Below, one piece after another: positions 57,805 to 64,000 of a stretch of 64,000 nt of DNA. The stretch is taken from assembly GCA_965116765.1 (NCBI GenBank), contig OZ220718.1:3782001-3846000 (forward strand), in the 5' to 3' direction. The position numbers and the translations under genes were made by a program. The notes under the pieces are model-generated. The model ran no database searches. It was given only the letters and a program-made list of their open reading frames with translations, and had not been told where the DNA came from. Source of the stretch: JAJEEA01 sp965116765 (GTDB lineage Bacteria; Acidobacteriota; Vicinamibacteria; Vicinamibacterales; UBA8438). Every line of letters begins with the position of its first letter. Positions within the stretch are counted from its first letter, which is position 1.

Positions 57805-60158
57805 ATGTCATGCTCGAGGTCCTGGTCGTCGCCGCGGTCGGCTTCGTTCTGACCCTCGTTCTGCCCGTCGTCGCCTTTCTGTACGCGTCGGCGGTGCGAG
57901 CGCGCGTCATCGAGATCGAGCAACGCCTCGCCCGCCTCGAACGATGGATGCTGGGCGAGGCGCCGACGACGCCGGAGGCCCGGCCGCCGGAGCCGACCGA
58001 CATCGCGACCGGCGGGGGCCCCCCGTCGACGTCGGCCCCGCCGCTTGCCACGGGGCCGGCCGCGCCGCCCTCCCCCGCGTCCGCCTCGCGGCCCGCGTCA
58101 CCGGCGGCGGAGGCCCCGGCCCTCGCGTCTCCGGACGTTCAGCCAGAGCCGCTGCTTCTCGAGACCCGCATCGGCACCCGCTGGATGCTCTATGCCGGCG
58201 TGGCCACCCTGGTCGTCGGGGTGGGTCTGTTCATTCGCTATGCGTTCGCCAACCAGTGGGTCACGGAGCCGATGCGGGTCGGCACCGGGGTGCTCGCGGG
58301 CGGAATGCTGATCGTGTCGGGCCGGCGGTTCGCGGCCCGCGGCCACGCGCGGTTCGGCACGACGCTCGCAGGCGGGGGGGTCGCGGCCTGGTACCTCGCC
58401 GTCTACGCCGCCCTGAACCTGTACGGCCTCGTCGACGCCGCCACCGGCTTCGCGATGCTCGTGGCAGTGACCGCCTTCGCGGCGTTCCAGGCGGACCGGC
58501 TGCGCGCCCAGCCCCTCGCGATGATGGCGGTGGTCGGCGGGTTCGCCACCCCGTTCCTCGTCGGCGGGGGCGCCGACGCGCAGATGGTCCTGTTCACCTA
58601 CGTCGCCCTGCTCGTCGCCGCCATCGTCTACCTGGCCCACCGGCGCGACTGGCCCGCCCTGACCCTGGCCAGCTTCCTGCTCACCGGGCTGACCGTCTCG
58701 GTCTGGTACCTCCGCTTCTACGAGCCCGGCGCCTGGCTGCGGACGGAGCTGTTCCTGACGCTGTACGCAACGTTGTTCCTCTGGGTGCTGTACCGGTCGC
58801 GCGAGTCGACCCGCCCGTACGCCCGCGCGACGCGGTGGGCGTTGGCGACCACCCCGCTCTGGTATCACACCGCTTCGCTGAGCATCCTCGGCGACCACTG
58901 GCTCGCGTTCCTCGTCTACCTGATCGCGTTGACGGGCGCCGGGGTCGCGATCGCCGCCCGGGCCGGCGCGATGTGGGCCCGCGTCGGACTCTGGGCCCTC
59001 GTCGCCGGACCCCTGCTCGGCTGGACGGGCGCCGACCAGGACGGCACGTGGCTGGTCCCCGCCGTCGTGACCTGGATCGCGGTCGCGAGTCTGCACGCCG
59101 CCGCCCAGATCGAGCTGCTGCGTCGGCGCGGCGGGCGGCTGCACGCGGCCGACGTCATCCTCGTGCCCGTCAACGGGTTCGGCCTCGCATTCGGCCTGCA
59201 GGCGGTGCTCGAGCCGCACTTCCCCGGCGCGACCGGGTTGGTGACGGCTCTCCTGGCCGTGGCGTGGTGGGCGGTGGCGGCCGGCGTGCGGCGCATCGAC
59301 TCCCGCGCCGCCATGCACGTGCTCGTGCTCGCCGCCGCCCTCGCGGTGGCGGCCATCGGCCTGCAGCTCGACGGCCACTGGGGCGCCTTGGCGTGCGCGG
59401 CCGAGGCGGGGGGTCTGGCTTGGGTGGGCCTTCGAGAGCGGCGCGCGTGGATCAGCGCCGCCGGCGCGGGGCTCCTCGCGACGGCGGCGCTGCTGGCAAT
59501 GGCGGCGATGGCGGCGCCGGTGCCGGCCGCCCACGCCGTTCTCGTCAACCGGCGCGCCCTTCTCGGCCTCTTCGTCGTCGGCGTGCTGGCCCTCGTCGCG
59601 TGGCTGCACCGGCGCGAGGACGACCGCGACGTCTCCCACCGCGAACCGGCCCTCGCCGCCGCCGTGGTCGGCGCCAACGGGCTGCTGCTGTTCACGCTGT
59701 CGATGGAGATCCGCGCGTTCTGGGAGCTGCGGCAGGGCATCGCCGCCAACGCGGAGCTCGCCATGCAGATGATGCTGTCGGCGACCTGGGCCGCCTACGC
59801 CGCCGCCCTCACCGCGGCGGGCATCCGGCGGCAGTACGCCCCCGTCCGCTACCTCGCCATCGTGATCTTCGGCGTCACCGTGCTCAAGGTGTTCCTCGTC
59901 GACTTCTCGCAGCTCGACTCGGTCTACCGCATCGCCAGCAGCGTGGTGCTGGGGCTGCTCCTCCTCGCCGCCTCGTACCTGTACCAGCGGCAGAGCGAGC
60001 GCCCGGCCGGGACCGCTGATGCGCAGCCGCCCCCACCAGCCCCCGTTCAGATCGCTGTGCCCCCGGCTCGCGCCGAGCCCGAGAGGGCCCCGGCTTCCCC
60101 CGAGCCGGCGAGGCCCGCGGCTCCCACCTCATCCGCGCCGCCGCCGGCCGACGACTGA
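57801..60158 (+). CDS. DUF2339 family multi-pass membrane protein
   Basis: This is a large inner-membrane protein of about 785 residues. It has an N-terminal helix plus coiled coil (RARVIEIEQRLARLERWML), a Pro/Ala-rich linker to about residue 110, and then the conserved ETRIGTRWMLYAGVATLVVG that starts the DUF2339 domain. More than 20 transmembrane helices follow, with family features GGMLIVSGRR, FQADRLRAQPLAMMAVVGGF and, near the end, VTVLKVFLVDFSQLDSVYRI. The Pro-rich tail is cytoplasmic. Function is unknown. GTG 57801 overlaps the upstream stop; ATG 57810 is an alternative. Confidence 0.85.
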   Translation: MNVMLEVLVVAAVGFVLTLVLPVVAFLYASAVRARVIEIEQRLARLERWMLGEAPTTPEARPPEPTDIATGGGPPSTSAPPLATGPAAPPSPASASRPASPAAEAPALASPDVQPEPLLLETRIGTRWMLYAGVATLVVGVGLFIRYAFANQWVTEPMRVGTGVLAGGMLIVSGRRFAARGHARFGTTLAGGGVAAWYLAVYAALNLYGLVDAATGFAMLVAVTAFAAFQADRLRAQPLAMMAVVGGFATPFLVGGGADAQMVLFTYVALLVAAIVYLAHRRDWPALTLASFLLTGLTVSVWYLRFYEPGAWLRTELFLTLYATLFLWVLYRSRESTRPYARATRWALATTPLWYHTASLSILGDHWLAFLVYLIALTGAGVAIAARAGAMWARVGLWALVAGPLLGWTGADQDGTWLVPAVVTWIAVASLHAAAQIELLRRRGGRLHAADVILVPVNGFGLAFGLQAVLEPHFPGATGLVTALLAVAWWAVAAGVRRIDSRAAMHVLVLAAALAVAAIGLQLDGHWGALACAAEAGGLAWVGLRERRAWISAAGAGLLATAALLAMAAMAAPVPAAHAVLVNRRALLGLFVVGVLALVAWLHRREDDRDVSHREPALAAAVVGANGLLLFTLSMEIRAFWELRQGIAANAELAMQMMLSATWAAYAAALTAAGIRRQYAPVRYLAIVIFGVTVLKVFLVDFSQLDSVYRIASSVVLGLLLLAASYLYQRQSERPAGTADAQPPPPAPVQIAVPPARAEPERAPASPEPARPAAPTSSAPPPADD

Positions 60159-60217
60159 ACCGAGGGCGACACCAACGGTACGCCTGGTCGGTTCTTGTAC
60201 GGCGTTGGAACGCAACC

Positions 60218-60508
60218 ATGAATGCAGTGACTATCGCGTCGGTTCGGAAGAACCTCGCGTCGTTGATCGACGAGGTTCGGTGCCGCAAGGAACGGGTGAT
60301 CATCACACGGCACGACAAGCCGGTCGCGGCCCTGGTGCCGGTAGACGACGCGGCGTTTCTCGACGAGTTCGAGGATCGCCTCGACCTCGCCGACGCGCTC
60401 GAGGCCATCGAGGACTACGACGCGAACGGGGGCGTCGACCTCCAGCGCCTCGAGACCGAGCTCGATCAGCGAGCCATGGGGTCGAGTTCACGAGGCGAAC
60501 GACGTTGA
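60218..60508 (+). CDS. Phd/YefM family antitoxin
   Basis: A 96-residue protein with MNAVTIASVRKNLASLIDEV at the start and VIITRHDKPVAALVPVDD, the Phd/YefM DNA-binding and dimerisation region. The C-terminal part is acidic and probably disordered, as needed for toxin binding. No toxin gene follows; the next genes form a separate VapBC pair. It may be an orphan antitoxin or help regulate that pair. Confidence 0.82.
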   Translation: MNAVTIASVRKNLASLIDEVRCRKERVIITRHDKPVAALVPVDDAAFLDEFEDRLDLADALEAIEDYDANGGVDLQRLETELDQRAMGSSSRGERR

Positions 60509-60541
60509 CCGGGCCCCGTAAACATGGAAATATGGGGAGCC

Positions 60542-60808
60542 ATGAAGACCACCATCGAGTTGCCCGATGCCACGTTCCGGCAGGCCAAGGCGCTCGCGGC
60601 CGCCCGCGGCACGACCTTGAAGCAGTTCTTCACCGACGCGCTCGACGAGAAGCTGCGTCGCTGCGCCCGCGAGAGAGGCGAGAGTGAACCCGAGCCTCCC
60701 TGGATGGCCGGGTTCGGCGCTCTCTCCGATCTGTCGAGCGAACACCGGCGCGTCAACGCCGCAATCGAGGCAGAGTTCGGGAAGCTGGAAGCTGAAGACG
60801 TCGGATGA
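60542..60808 (+). CDS. VapB-type antitoxin (ribbon-helix-helix)
   Basis: An 88-residue protein with MKTTIELPDATFRQAKALAA and RGTTLKQFFTDALDEKLRR, an RHH-type N-terminus. An acidic tail ends EAEFGKLEAEDVG. The stop overlaps the VapC start by 4 nt (ATGA, 60805-60808). It should bind operator DNA and inhibit the PIN nuclease encoded next. The start ATG at 60542 fits the family; an ATG at 60524 adds six residues. Confidence 0.85.
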   Translation: MKTTIELPDATFRQAKALAAARGTTLKQFFTDALDEKLRRCARERGESEPEPPWMAGFGALSDLSSEHRRVNAAIEAEFGKLEAEDVG

Positions 60809-61182
60809 TTCTCGACACGAACGCCCTGTCGGCCTGGGCGGAGGGGTTCACGACCGTCCAGGCCCCGTTGCGATCCGCCCGGCGGCTCGTCGTGCCGAGC
60901 ATCGTCCTCGGCGAGTACTACTTCGGCATTCGCCAATCCAGCCGGCGTCGGCGGTACGAGGACTGGCTGCGCCGCTACGTGTCGATGGCCGATATCGCTC
61001 CGGCGACTCACGTGACCGCCGCCGTCTACGCCGCCGTCCGACTGGAGCTGAAGCACACCGGCAACCCCATTCCGGCCAACGACGTCTGGATCGCCGCGCT
61101 CGCCCGCCAGCACGCCCTCCCCCTGTTGAGCAACGACACGCACTTCGACCGGGTCGAGGGCGTCGAGCGCATCGCGTTCTGA
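60805..61182 (+). CDS. vapC: VapC-type PIN domain toxin
   Basis: A 125-residue PIN nuclease that cleaves RNA. Acidic residues are in MILDTNALSAW (Asp4), VPSIVLGEYYFGI (Glu), IPANDVWIAALA (Asp) and LLSNDTHFDRV (Asp), so the active site is intact. It forms an operon with the RHH antitoxin by a 4-nt overlap. Active VapC is neutralised by VapB, and the pair is likely functional. Confidence 0.9.
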   Translation: MILDTNALSAWAEGFTTVQAPLRSARRLVVPSIVLGEYYFGIRQSSRRRRYEDWLRRYVSMADIAPATHVTAAVYAAVRLELKHTGNPIPANDVWIAALARQHALPLLSNDTHFDRVEGVERIAF

Positions 61183-61247
61183 GGCCCCGGCGTCCCCGTT
61201 GCCGCATTGCCGTACAATTGAGGCGACTCTCGGAAAGGAAGGTCCAG

Positions 61248-62225
61248 ATGAAGACTCTCGCTTGCGCCTCGCTGCTCGCGTTGGCGGTGATCGCCGGCGC
61301 GCCCGCGCTCTCGTCGGGGCAGGACTGGGAGCCCCCGCGGCTCGCGAACGGGCACCCCGACATCAACGGCATGTGGAACAACGTGGGCTCGTCGCACGTG
61401 CCCCTGGAGCTGTCGCCCGACCTGGTGGGCCGGGACCTGACGGCGGGAGAGCGCCTCGAGCTGTTCACGGCGCGGTCGGACCGGGCCAAGGCGGTCGAGT
61501 GGGAGGGCCACGAGAACAGCCGCGGGGTCGGCGCCTACGCGAACTACTGGTTCGACTGGTTCTGGAAGGAGCCGGTGGCGGGCGAGGCCCCGGCCCTCAT
61601 CGTCCATCCCCCGGACGGCCGGAGGCCGGACCTGACGCCCGGGGCGCAGGAGAGCGTGCGCTACTACCGCGATCACCTGCACGACCAGGCCGCGAACATG
61701 GAGTCGGGCGACCGCTGCCTGTCGCGCGGCGTCTTCGGCATGATGATGCCCACCGCCTACAACAACGGCAAGCTCATCGTGCAGAACGAGGACCACATCA
61801 TCATCCACAGCGAGATGATCCACAACGCGCGCATCATCCCCCTCGAGGGCGGCGACCACGTCGACGCGAAGATCACCCAGTGGGAGGGCGACCCCCGCGG
61901 CCGCTGGGAGGGCAACACCCTCGTCGTCGAGTCGGCCAACTTCAAGGCGGTCGGCAACATGCGCGCGCCCGGCTCGCGCGCGCCCCAGCACGAGGGCCGG
62001 CGCATGGTCGAGCGCTTCACCTTCGCCGACGCCGACACCCTGAACTACACGCTCACCGTCGACGACCCCGAGACCTACGCCGAGCCGTGGACCGTCGCCT
62101 TCCCCTACAAGCGGGACGACGCCTACCAGCAGTACGAGTACGCCTGCCACGAGGGCAACTGGGCCGTGCCCAACTCGCTGAGCGGCGCCCGGGCCGAGGA
62201 AGCGGCAGCGGCGACGGAGCAGTGA
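61248..62225 (+). CDS. Exported protein of an uncharacterised acidobacterial family
   Basis: This 325-residue protein has a signal peptide ending near PALSSGQ. DWEPPRLANGHPDINGMWNN and the late YEYACHEGNW, with ITQWEGDPRGRWEGNTLVVE between them, are recurrent in families of exported proteins of Acidobacteria and other soil bacteria; no function is established. AAGGAAGG precedes ATG 61248, and a TACAAT box lies at 61211-61216, giving a leader of about 25 nt. It lies directly upstream of a PQQ enzyme gene. The stop region is part of a 51-bp duplication. Confidence 0.7.
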   Translation: MKTLACASLLALAVIAGAPALSSGQDWEPPRLANGHPDINGMWNNVGSSHVPLELSPDLVGRDLTAGERLELFTARSDRAKAVEWEGHENSRGVGAYANYWFDWFWKEPVAGEAPALIVHPPDGRRPDLTPGAQESVRYYRDHLHDQAANMESGDRCLSRGVFGMMMPTAYNNGKLIVQNEDHIIIHSEMIHNARIIPLEGGDHVDAKITQWEGDPRGRWEGNTLVVESANFKAVGNMRAPGSRAPQHEGRRMVERFTFADADTLNYTLTVDDPETYAEPWTVAFPYKRDDAYQQYEYACHEGNWAVPNSLSGARAEEAAAATEQ

Positions 62226-62291
62226 CGATGCCCAGGAACCAGGCGCGTCGGCGCCACAGCGTTGACGGAGCAGTGACGATGGGCAAGAACC
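62213..62291 (+). repeat. Direct repeat of about 28 bp, 51 bp apart, spanning a stop codon
   Basis: GACGGAGCAGTGACGATG with CCCAGGAACC (62213-62240) recurs as GACGGAGCAGTGACGATG with GGCAAGAACC (62264-62291). The first copy contains the stop of the 61248 gene. The second places an ATG (62279) that opens the next reading frame. This looks like a small tandem duplication. Confidence 0.75.
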
Positions 62292-64000
62292 AAGGGCCTC
62301 ATGCCGGGAGCCCGAGCCCTGGAATGGCGCGGATTCCTGGCGGGCTGGCCGGACGGCGCGCCGAGCCGGGCGTTGGCGGCTTCGGGGCCACCCGACCCGC
62401 GGTGCTCGCGGCGGTGCTCGCGCTCGCCCTGGGGACCGGCGGCTTCGGTCTGCCCGCGTTCGCCCAGGCGCCGTCCCTCGACTGGTCGAGCCAGAACCTC
62501 AACCTCGACAACAACCGGTTCGCGCCCCTCGACGAGATCGACGCCTCGAACGTCGGCGGGCTCGTCGAGCGGTGGACCTGGGTGGCCGGCCCCGCCGACA
62601 ACATCACCCAGGCCACGCCGCTCGTGGTCGACGGCGTGATGTACCTGCACTCGCGCTCGACCCTCTTCGCCCTCGACGCGGCGACCGGGGCCGAGCTGTG
62701 GTCGTCGCCCCTCGACGCGGGTTCGCCCGGCGGCAGCCCGGTGCGCGGCCCCACGTTCGCGGGCGGCAACGTCTACGCCTACCGCGGCAACGACCTCTAC
62801 GCGCGCGACGCCGGCACCGGGGCCGCGGTGGAGTCGTTCGGCGACGGGGGCGTGCTGCCCGTCGTCAGCAACGCGCTGCAGCTGAAGTACCCCGACGACT
62901 TCCCGCCCACCCTCGACCCCGTCCAGATCGGCTACCGCATCACCACCCCGCCCGCCTTCCACGACGGCACCCTGTACGTGGCGGCGGCGCTGTCGGAGGG
63001 GCACATCCCGGGCGGGCTGGTCATCGCCACCGACGCCGGGACCGGGGCCATCCGGTGGGTGTTCAACACGATTCCCCAGGGCCCGCAGGACGAGGGCTGG
63101 GAGATCGCGCGCGACACCTGGGGCTACGGCGCGCGGGCCGGCGGCGGCATCTGGACCCAGCCCGCGGTCGACCCCGACCTCGGCCTGGTCTACGTCAACG
63201 CCGGCAACCCGTCTCCCGACTACGACGGGTCGGCGCGGGCCGGCATCAACCTGTTCACCAACGCCACCATCGCCCTCGACCTCGAGACCGGCGCCCTGCG
63301 CTGGTACTACCAGGCCGTGCACCACGACCTCTGGGACTGGGACCACGTGACGGGGCCGGTGCTCTTCGACGTGACGGGCGAGGACGGCGAGACCATCCGG
63401 GGCGTGGCCGCGGCCGGCAAGAACTGCCTCTTCTACCTGTGGGACCGCGAGACCGGCGAGCCCCTGCACCCGATGGTCGAGACGGTGGTGCCGACCGAGA
63501 CCGACGTCCCCGGCGAGCAGGTCTGGCCCACGCAGCCCATTCCCTACAACGCGGCCGGCGTGCCGATGACGCCCCTCTGCGCCACCTTCGTCGAGGTCGA
63601 CGACCCCGAGCTGATGGCGCGGTCGAGCCAGCTCTACAGCCCCTACTGGATCAGCCGGGAAGTCATCGTCCCTCACGGCGGGTCGAGCTTCGGGGCCCCG
63701 TCGTTCAGCCCCGCCACCGGCCTCGTCTACGTCACCGGCAAGAACGGGGCGATCGCGCTCGTGGTCAACCCCGTCGGCGACACCCTCGAGCCGGGGCCCG
63801 ACTCGCGCGGGCACACCGAGAGCCTGTCGAGCCTCGACCGCCTCACCGAGGCGTTCCCGCCCGAGGTCACCGTGTCGGCCTACGACCCCGTCACCGGCGA
63901 GCAGACGTGGCAGACCATCCTGCCCGCGCAGAGCGCCATCGGGGCGAGCGGCAACATGGTGACGGCCGGCGGCCTCGTGTTCCAGGGGGTCGAGGACGGC
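62279..64000 (+). CDS. PQQ-dependent dehydrogenase, 3' end outside the window
   Basis: The frame stays open to the window end (574 codons). A signal peptide-like segment (VLAAVLALALGTGGFGLPAF) leads to LDWSSQNLNLDNNRFAPLDE, the first propeller blade. Blade motifs include FALDAATGAELW, AIALDLETGALRWYYQ and SAYDPVTGEQTWQT, and the catalytic Asp region is HHDLWDWDHVTGPVLFDV, as in soluble quinoproteins. ATG 62279 is the first start. Codons before GTG 62402 may derive from a repeat insertion, so ATG 62324 or GTG 62402 may be the true start. It probably works with the exported protein encoded just upstream. Confidence 0.85.
   Translation, partial: MGKNQGPHAGSPSPGMARIPGGLAGRRAEPGVGGFGATRPAVLAAVLALALGTGGFGLPAFAQAPSLDWSSQNLNLDNNRFAPLDEIDASNVGGLVERWTWVAGPADNITQATPLVVDGVMYLHSRSTLFALDAATGAELWSSPLDAGSPGGSPVRGPTFAGGNVYAYRGNDLYARDAGTGAAVESFGDGGVLPVVSNALQLKYPDDFPPTLDPVQIGYRITTPPAFHDGTLYVAAALSEGHIPGGLVIATDAGTGAIRWVFNTIPQGPQDEGWEIARDTWGYGARAGGGIWTQPAVDPDLGLVYVNAGNPSPDYDGSARAGINLFTNATIALDLETGALRWYYQAVHHDLWDWDHVTGPVLFDVTGEDGETIRGVAAAGKNCLFYLWDRETGEPLHPMVETVVPTETDVPGEQVWPTQPIPYNAAGVPMTPLCATFVEVDDPELMARSSQLYSPYWISREVIVPHGGSSFGAPSFSPATGLVYVTGKNGAIALVVNPVGDTLEPGPDSRGHTESLSSLDRLTEAFPPEVTVSAYDPVTGEQTWQTILPAQSAIGASGNMVTAGGLVFQGVEDG
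62309..62390 (+). repeat. Possible dispersed repeat copy J within the 5' end of the PQQ gene
   Basis: CCCTGGAATGGCGCGGATTC, CTGGCGGGCTGG, then GGCGCGCCGAGCCGG and GGCGTTGGCGG resemble the order of elements in copy F1. If real, it encodes part of an N-terminal extension (MARIPGGLAGRRAEPGVGG). Similarity is weak. Confidence 0.35.

Noticed and set aside
1..64000. tRNA, rRNA, riboswitch or insertion sequence
   Set aside because: I found no cloverleaf-like segment with a GTTCRA-type T-loop in context, no rRNA sequence, no B12 or TPP box and no transposase reading frame. A covariance-model scan would be needed to exclude a small RNA.

Overview
The window is a GC-rich (roughly 70 percent) bacterial chromosome segment with no phage or plasmid backbone and no rRNA, tRNA, CRISPR array or recognisable insertion sequence. 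Gene content points to Acidobacteriota, probably a Vicinamibacteria-like lineage. It has several periplasmic PQQ dehydrogenases, mono- and dihaem c-type cytochromes, many secreted peptidases and hydrolases (PIG-L, M49, S9, P1, penicillin acylase), a bacillithiol synthase BshA, and short exported coiled-coil proteins typical of the group. This placement is an inference from gene families, not from a marker gene.

Layout. 1-2.0 kb: an ECF sigma factor with its RskA-like anti-sigma factor. 2.0-5.3 kb: a PIG-L deacetylase whose 3' end is broken and followed by a scrambled partial duplicate. 5.5-12 kb: bshA, an exported coiled-coil protein, an M49 peptidase and a divergent dipeptidyl peptidase IV whose last codons seed a 70-bp tandem repeat. 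12-19 kb is accessory: a Uma2 protein, an XRE-ImmA/DUF4411 toxin-antitoxin-like pair, a MazE-type remnant, a 59-codon membrane ORF between 38-bp direct repeats, a B12-binding radical SAM protein and a PF09820-type AAA ATPase/nuclease. 19-34 kb: a cytochrome/copper-monooxygenase-like fusion, P1 peptidase, two transporters, amidohydrolase, GAF-GGDEF cyclase, TauD dioxygenase, a cytochrome/beta-propeller/cytochrome cluster and a nitronate monooxygenase-like enzyme. 34-39 kb: a collapsed second PF09820 gene, a 30-residue membrane protein, proC with a VOC gene, an MFS transporter and an exported protein with a C-terminal sorting signal. 39-53 kb: sulfatase, PQQ enzyme, PagL-like deacylase, PhoD lipoprotein, YggT, penicillin acylase, UppS, YjbQ and a membrane-bound winged-helix regulator. 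53-64 kb: a RelE-type module, a cytochrome c/PQQ alcohol dehydrogenase/cupin operon closed by a clear terminator, a DUF2339 membrane protein, Phd and VapBC modules and a PQQ dehydrogenase cut by the window end.

How the genes work together. The dominant theme is periplasmic: PQQ enzymes oxidise alcohols or sugars and pass electrons to c-type cytochromes, while secreted peptidases, the sulfatase and phosphatases degrade polymers and transporters take up products. Two themes run across the whole window. One is a dispersed hairpin-bearing repeat of about 82 bp that sits at gene 3' ends and in two genes contains the stop codon. The other is a set of genes whose -10-like hexamer ends only 6-7 nt before the start codon, as expected for leaderless mRNAs. 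Several genes carry single-base frameshifts, so indel errors in the assembly are likely, above all in the first 4 kb.
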